The notes under the pieces are model-generated. The model saw nothing but the letters and a program-made list of their open reading frames with translations, searched no databases and had not been told where the DNA came from. A DNA stretch of 6,128 nt from the NCBI GenBank assembly GCA_021798135.1, contig JAJZYI010000202.1, forward strand, positions 1 to 6,128, written 5' to 3'. The DNA comes from Actinomycetes bacterium. Its GTDB lineage: Bacteria; Actinomycetota; Acidimicrobiia; Acidimicrobiales; UBA8190. Positions within the stretch are counted from its first letter, which is position 1. Each line of letters starts with the position of its first letter. Position numbers and translations under genes: made by a program. Positions 4,449 through 6,128 of this stretch are shown here, one piece after another.

Positions 4449-6056
4449 TCAGTAGCCCCGGCCGGGACGTTCGGGCGAGGCCAGGCCCAGGTCCTCGGCG
4501 ATCGCCTTGAACGCGTTGTAGCCGCACGCGGCGTGCACGCCGCCGCCGGGGTAGGCGGACGGCCCGCACAGGTAGAGGCCCTCGATCTCGGTCCGGTACG
4601 AGGCCGCCTCGGGGAAGGGCCGGTTCGCCCCGACCTGGTCGAAGGCGAACTCGCCGTTGGAGAAGTCGCCCTCGCGCATCAGGTTCTTCTGCTCCATCTG
4701 GTCGGGCGTGTACAGGCGGTGGTCGATGACGTTGCCGGGCGTCATGTTCGGCGCCACCTGCCGCCAGGCGGCGAGGAGCCGGTCGTTGTGGTGGGCGCGG
4801 ACGTCCGCCCACTCCGCTGCGGTGAGCTCGCTCGCCTTGGGGAGGAAGAACCATCCGGTGGCGGCGTGGCGACCCGGCGGGGCCTGGGAGCGGTCCCACA
4901 GGCTGTTCACCCAGGTCCCCGCGGCAGCCCGTTCCGGCAGCCGCCCGCCGTAGGCGTCCCGCACGTAGCGCAGCACGTCGTCGGCACCGTCGAAGCCGAC
5001 GACGGTGTAGAAGCACCGGTCGACGTCCGGGTCGATCGCCGCCGCCGAATAGGCCGGCGCGTCGCGCAGGCACCACGCGGTGGTGCCCAGCACGTGGCTC
5101 GGCCCGTAGCGGAAGGCCCGGGCCCGGCGCACCCACCGGTCGGACAGGTGCTGCGGGCCGACCAGGTCGAGCAGGGTCTGGCGGAGGTCCGCGTTGGAGG
5201 CGACGACCCGCTCCGCTCGGTACTCGCCGCCGCGCACCCTCACGCCGACGGCCCGGCCGTCCTCGACGACGACCTGCTCGACGGCGCTGCTCTCCAGCAG
5301 GTCCACGCCCTCGCGGTAGCAGGCCTGCGTCATGGCCTTGGCCAGGGAGTGCGTACCTCCCAGGCAGAGCTTCCAGTTGGCCATGGTCCACATCACGAAG
5401 GTGACGAACATGCCACCGAGACCGGCCTCCTCGAGCGGTGCACCCCACTCGACGGTCGCCCGGTACAGGAGCGCCCGCAGCTCCGGCGTCTCGAACAGCT
5501 CGTCGATCACCGCCCGCGGCGACTTGGCGACGAAGTTGGCGTCCACGCCGAGGTCGCCGAAGACCGCGTGGAGCAGCTCGCCCTGGACCTCCAGGGACTG
5601 CGCGACCGGGGGGCTGTAGAGGCTGGCGGCGACCATGCCCTGGAGCGACGCAGCCCGCTGCTTGAGCTCCACGTAGCGCTCGGCGTCGGCAGCCGAGTAC
5701 CGAGCGATGCTGGCCCTGGTCCGTTCGAGCAGGTCGGGACGGTGCAGGACGACGGGCGGGCGGCCGTCGGCGAAGACGATCCCCGCCTGGGCTTCGGGCA
5801 TGACGGTGCGCAGCCCGAGGTCCTCCAGCCCGAAGTCCTCGATCATCGGCATGACGTCGAAGAACTCCATGTACTGGGCGTGGAGGTTGTGGCGGAAGCC
5901 GGCGCGCACCGGCTCCTCGGTGTTGACGCCGCCACCCTCCTCGTGGCGTCGCTCCAGGACCAGCGTCGACAGCCCCGCACGCTGCAGGTAGGCCGCCAGG
6001 CACAGGCCGTTGTGGCCGGCACCGATCACGATGGCGTCGTAGGTGTGGCGCCGCAT
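4449..6056 (-). CDS. FAD-dependent oxidoreductase A, phytoene dehydrogenase-related (COG1233/PYROXD2-like)
   Basis: A 535-residue flavoprotein and close paralogue of oxidoreductase B: over the first 43 aligned residues (from the YDA motif) 31 are identical. It carries G12-A-G14-H-N-G17, E35 in LVLERR, EEGGG (39-43), the middle block W..CLGGTHSLAKAM (228-242) and EDGRAVGVRVRGG (265-277). The C-terminal FAD region GLYLCGPSAYPGGGVHAACG (493-512) has the canonical P-G-G-G-V. The family transfers hydrogens or isomerises double bonds in hydrophobic, often polyene, substrates using bound FAD; the electron acceptor is not predictable here. The ATG at 6056 has an in-frame stop 3 bp upstream and AGGGGG at 6072-6067, 10 nt away. 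It leads the visible part of the operon, 176 bp ahead of carrier A. No signal peptide or membrane anchor is present, so it is probably cytoplasmic or peripheral. The exact substrate is unknown. Confidence 0.9.
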   Translation of the reverse strand: MRRHTYDAIVIGAGHNGLCLAAYLQRAGLSTLVLERRHEEGGGVNTEEPVRAGFRHNLHAQYMEFFDVMPMIEDFGLEDLGLRTVMPEAQAGIVFADGRPPVVLHRPDLLERTRASIARYSAADAERYVELKQRAASLQGMVAASLYSPPVAQSLEVQGELLHAVFGDLGVDANFVAKSPRAVIDELFETPELRALLYRATVEWGAPLEEAGLGGMFVTFVMWTMANWKLCLGGTHSLAKAMTQACYREGVDLLESSAVEQVVVEDGRAVGVRVRGGEYRAERVVASNADLRQTLLDLVGPQHLSDRWVRRARAFRYGPSHVLGTTAWCLRDAPAYSAAAIDPDVDRCFYTVVGFDGADDVLRYVRDAYGGRLPERAAAGTWVNSLWDRSQAPPGRHAATGWFFLPKASELTAAEWADVRAHHNDRLLAAWRQVAPNMTPGNVIDHRLYTPDQMEQKNLMREGDFSNGEFAFDQVGANRPFPEAASYRTEIEGLYLCGPSAYPGGGVHAACGYNAFKAIAEDLGLASPERPGRGY

Positions 6057-6059
6057 CGC

Positions 6060-6128
6060 TCAGGAGCCCCCTGCCGGCGAGGCACCCGAGGAGGAGGGCG
6101 CGGTCCCCGACGGGCCGGGCCGGCAACG
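6060..6128 (-). CDS. Possible C-terminal tail of an upstream gene (partial)
   Basis: In the frame ending with TGA at 6062-6060, the edge of the window reads as 22 residues, RCRPGPSGTAPSSSGASPAGGS. This is a Pro/Ser/Gly/Ala-rich sequence typical of flexible protein tails. The stop is 3 bp before the ATG of oxidoreductase A, the spacing expected of an operon neighbour. Only the tail is visible, so no function can be assigned. It could equally be non-coding leader sequence. Confidence 0.35.
   Translation of the reverse strand, partial: RCRPGPSGTAPSSSGASPAGGS

Noticed and set aside
3745..4455. Plus-strand 236-codon open frame opposite carrier A
   Set aside because: An antisense shadow: Arg/Gly-rich towards its end, no recognisable domain, and opposite a well-supported SCP2-like gene.
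2190..6056. Carotenoid biosynthesis cluster (crtI-type genes)
   Set aside because: Despite superfamily similarity, there is no phytoene synthase, cyclase or prenyl transferase in view, and both proteins look more like the broader COG1233/PYROXD2 group. Naming them crtI would over-call.
3781..6126. One 781-codon open frame suggesting a giant fusion protein on the minus strand
   Set aside because: Only its last 163 codons are real (carrier A). The rest is the wrong frame of oxidoreductase A and the repeat spacer, Arg/Pro/Gly-rich as expected of shadow frames at high GC.

Overview
The window is very GC-rich, with GC-saturated third codon positions, many GTG starts, 4-bp GTGA gene overlaps and purine-rich ribosome binding sites. 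This points to a high-GC actinobacterium. The gene types would suit an uncultured Acidimicrobiia-like or related lineage, but that placement is a weak inference. No RNA genes, insertion sequences, CRISPR arrays or attachment sites were found.

Left block, plus strand (1-1690): an operator/promoter built from two 13-bp dyads is followed by a long leader carrying a 13-bp tandem repeat array of about eight units. Then comes a two-gene operon, a PadR-family regulator translationally coupled (GTGA overlap) to a PiT-family anion permease. The simplest reading is an autoregulated transport operon in which PadR responds to an unknown ligand. The permease keeps the full PiT signature in its second half only, so phosphate is likely but not certain as substrate.

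Middle (1691-1761): a short convergent intergenic region with GC-rich hairpins, probably a terminator for both sides.

Right block, minus strand (6128 down to 1762): four genes in the order FAD oxidoreductase A (4449-6056), SCP2-like carrier A (3781-4272), FAD oxidoreductase B (2190-3788), SCP2-like carrier B (1762-2193). The last three overlap by 8 and 4 bp. A and B are clear paralogues, so the locus looks like a duplicated and diverged [phytoene-dehydrogenase-like flavoenzyme + SCP2 lipid-binding protein] module. The junction between oxidoreductase A and carrier A holds two nearly identical 51-bp repeats, each with an 8-bp-stem hairpin. An upstream gene probably ends 3 bp before oxidoreductase A, so the operon and its promoter extend past the right edge. 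A plausible, unproven reading is that the SCP2-like proteins hold or deliver a hydrophobic substrate (isoprenoid, sterol-like or acyl lipid) to the flavoenzymes. This alternating paired layout is the most interesting feature of the window.
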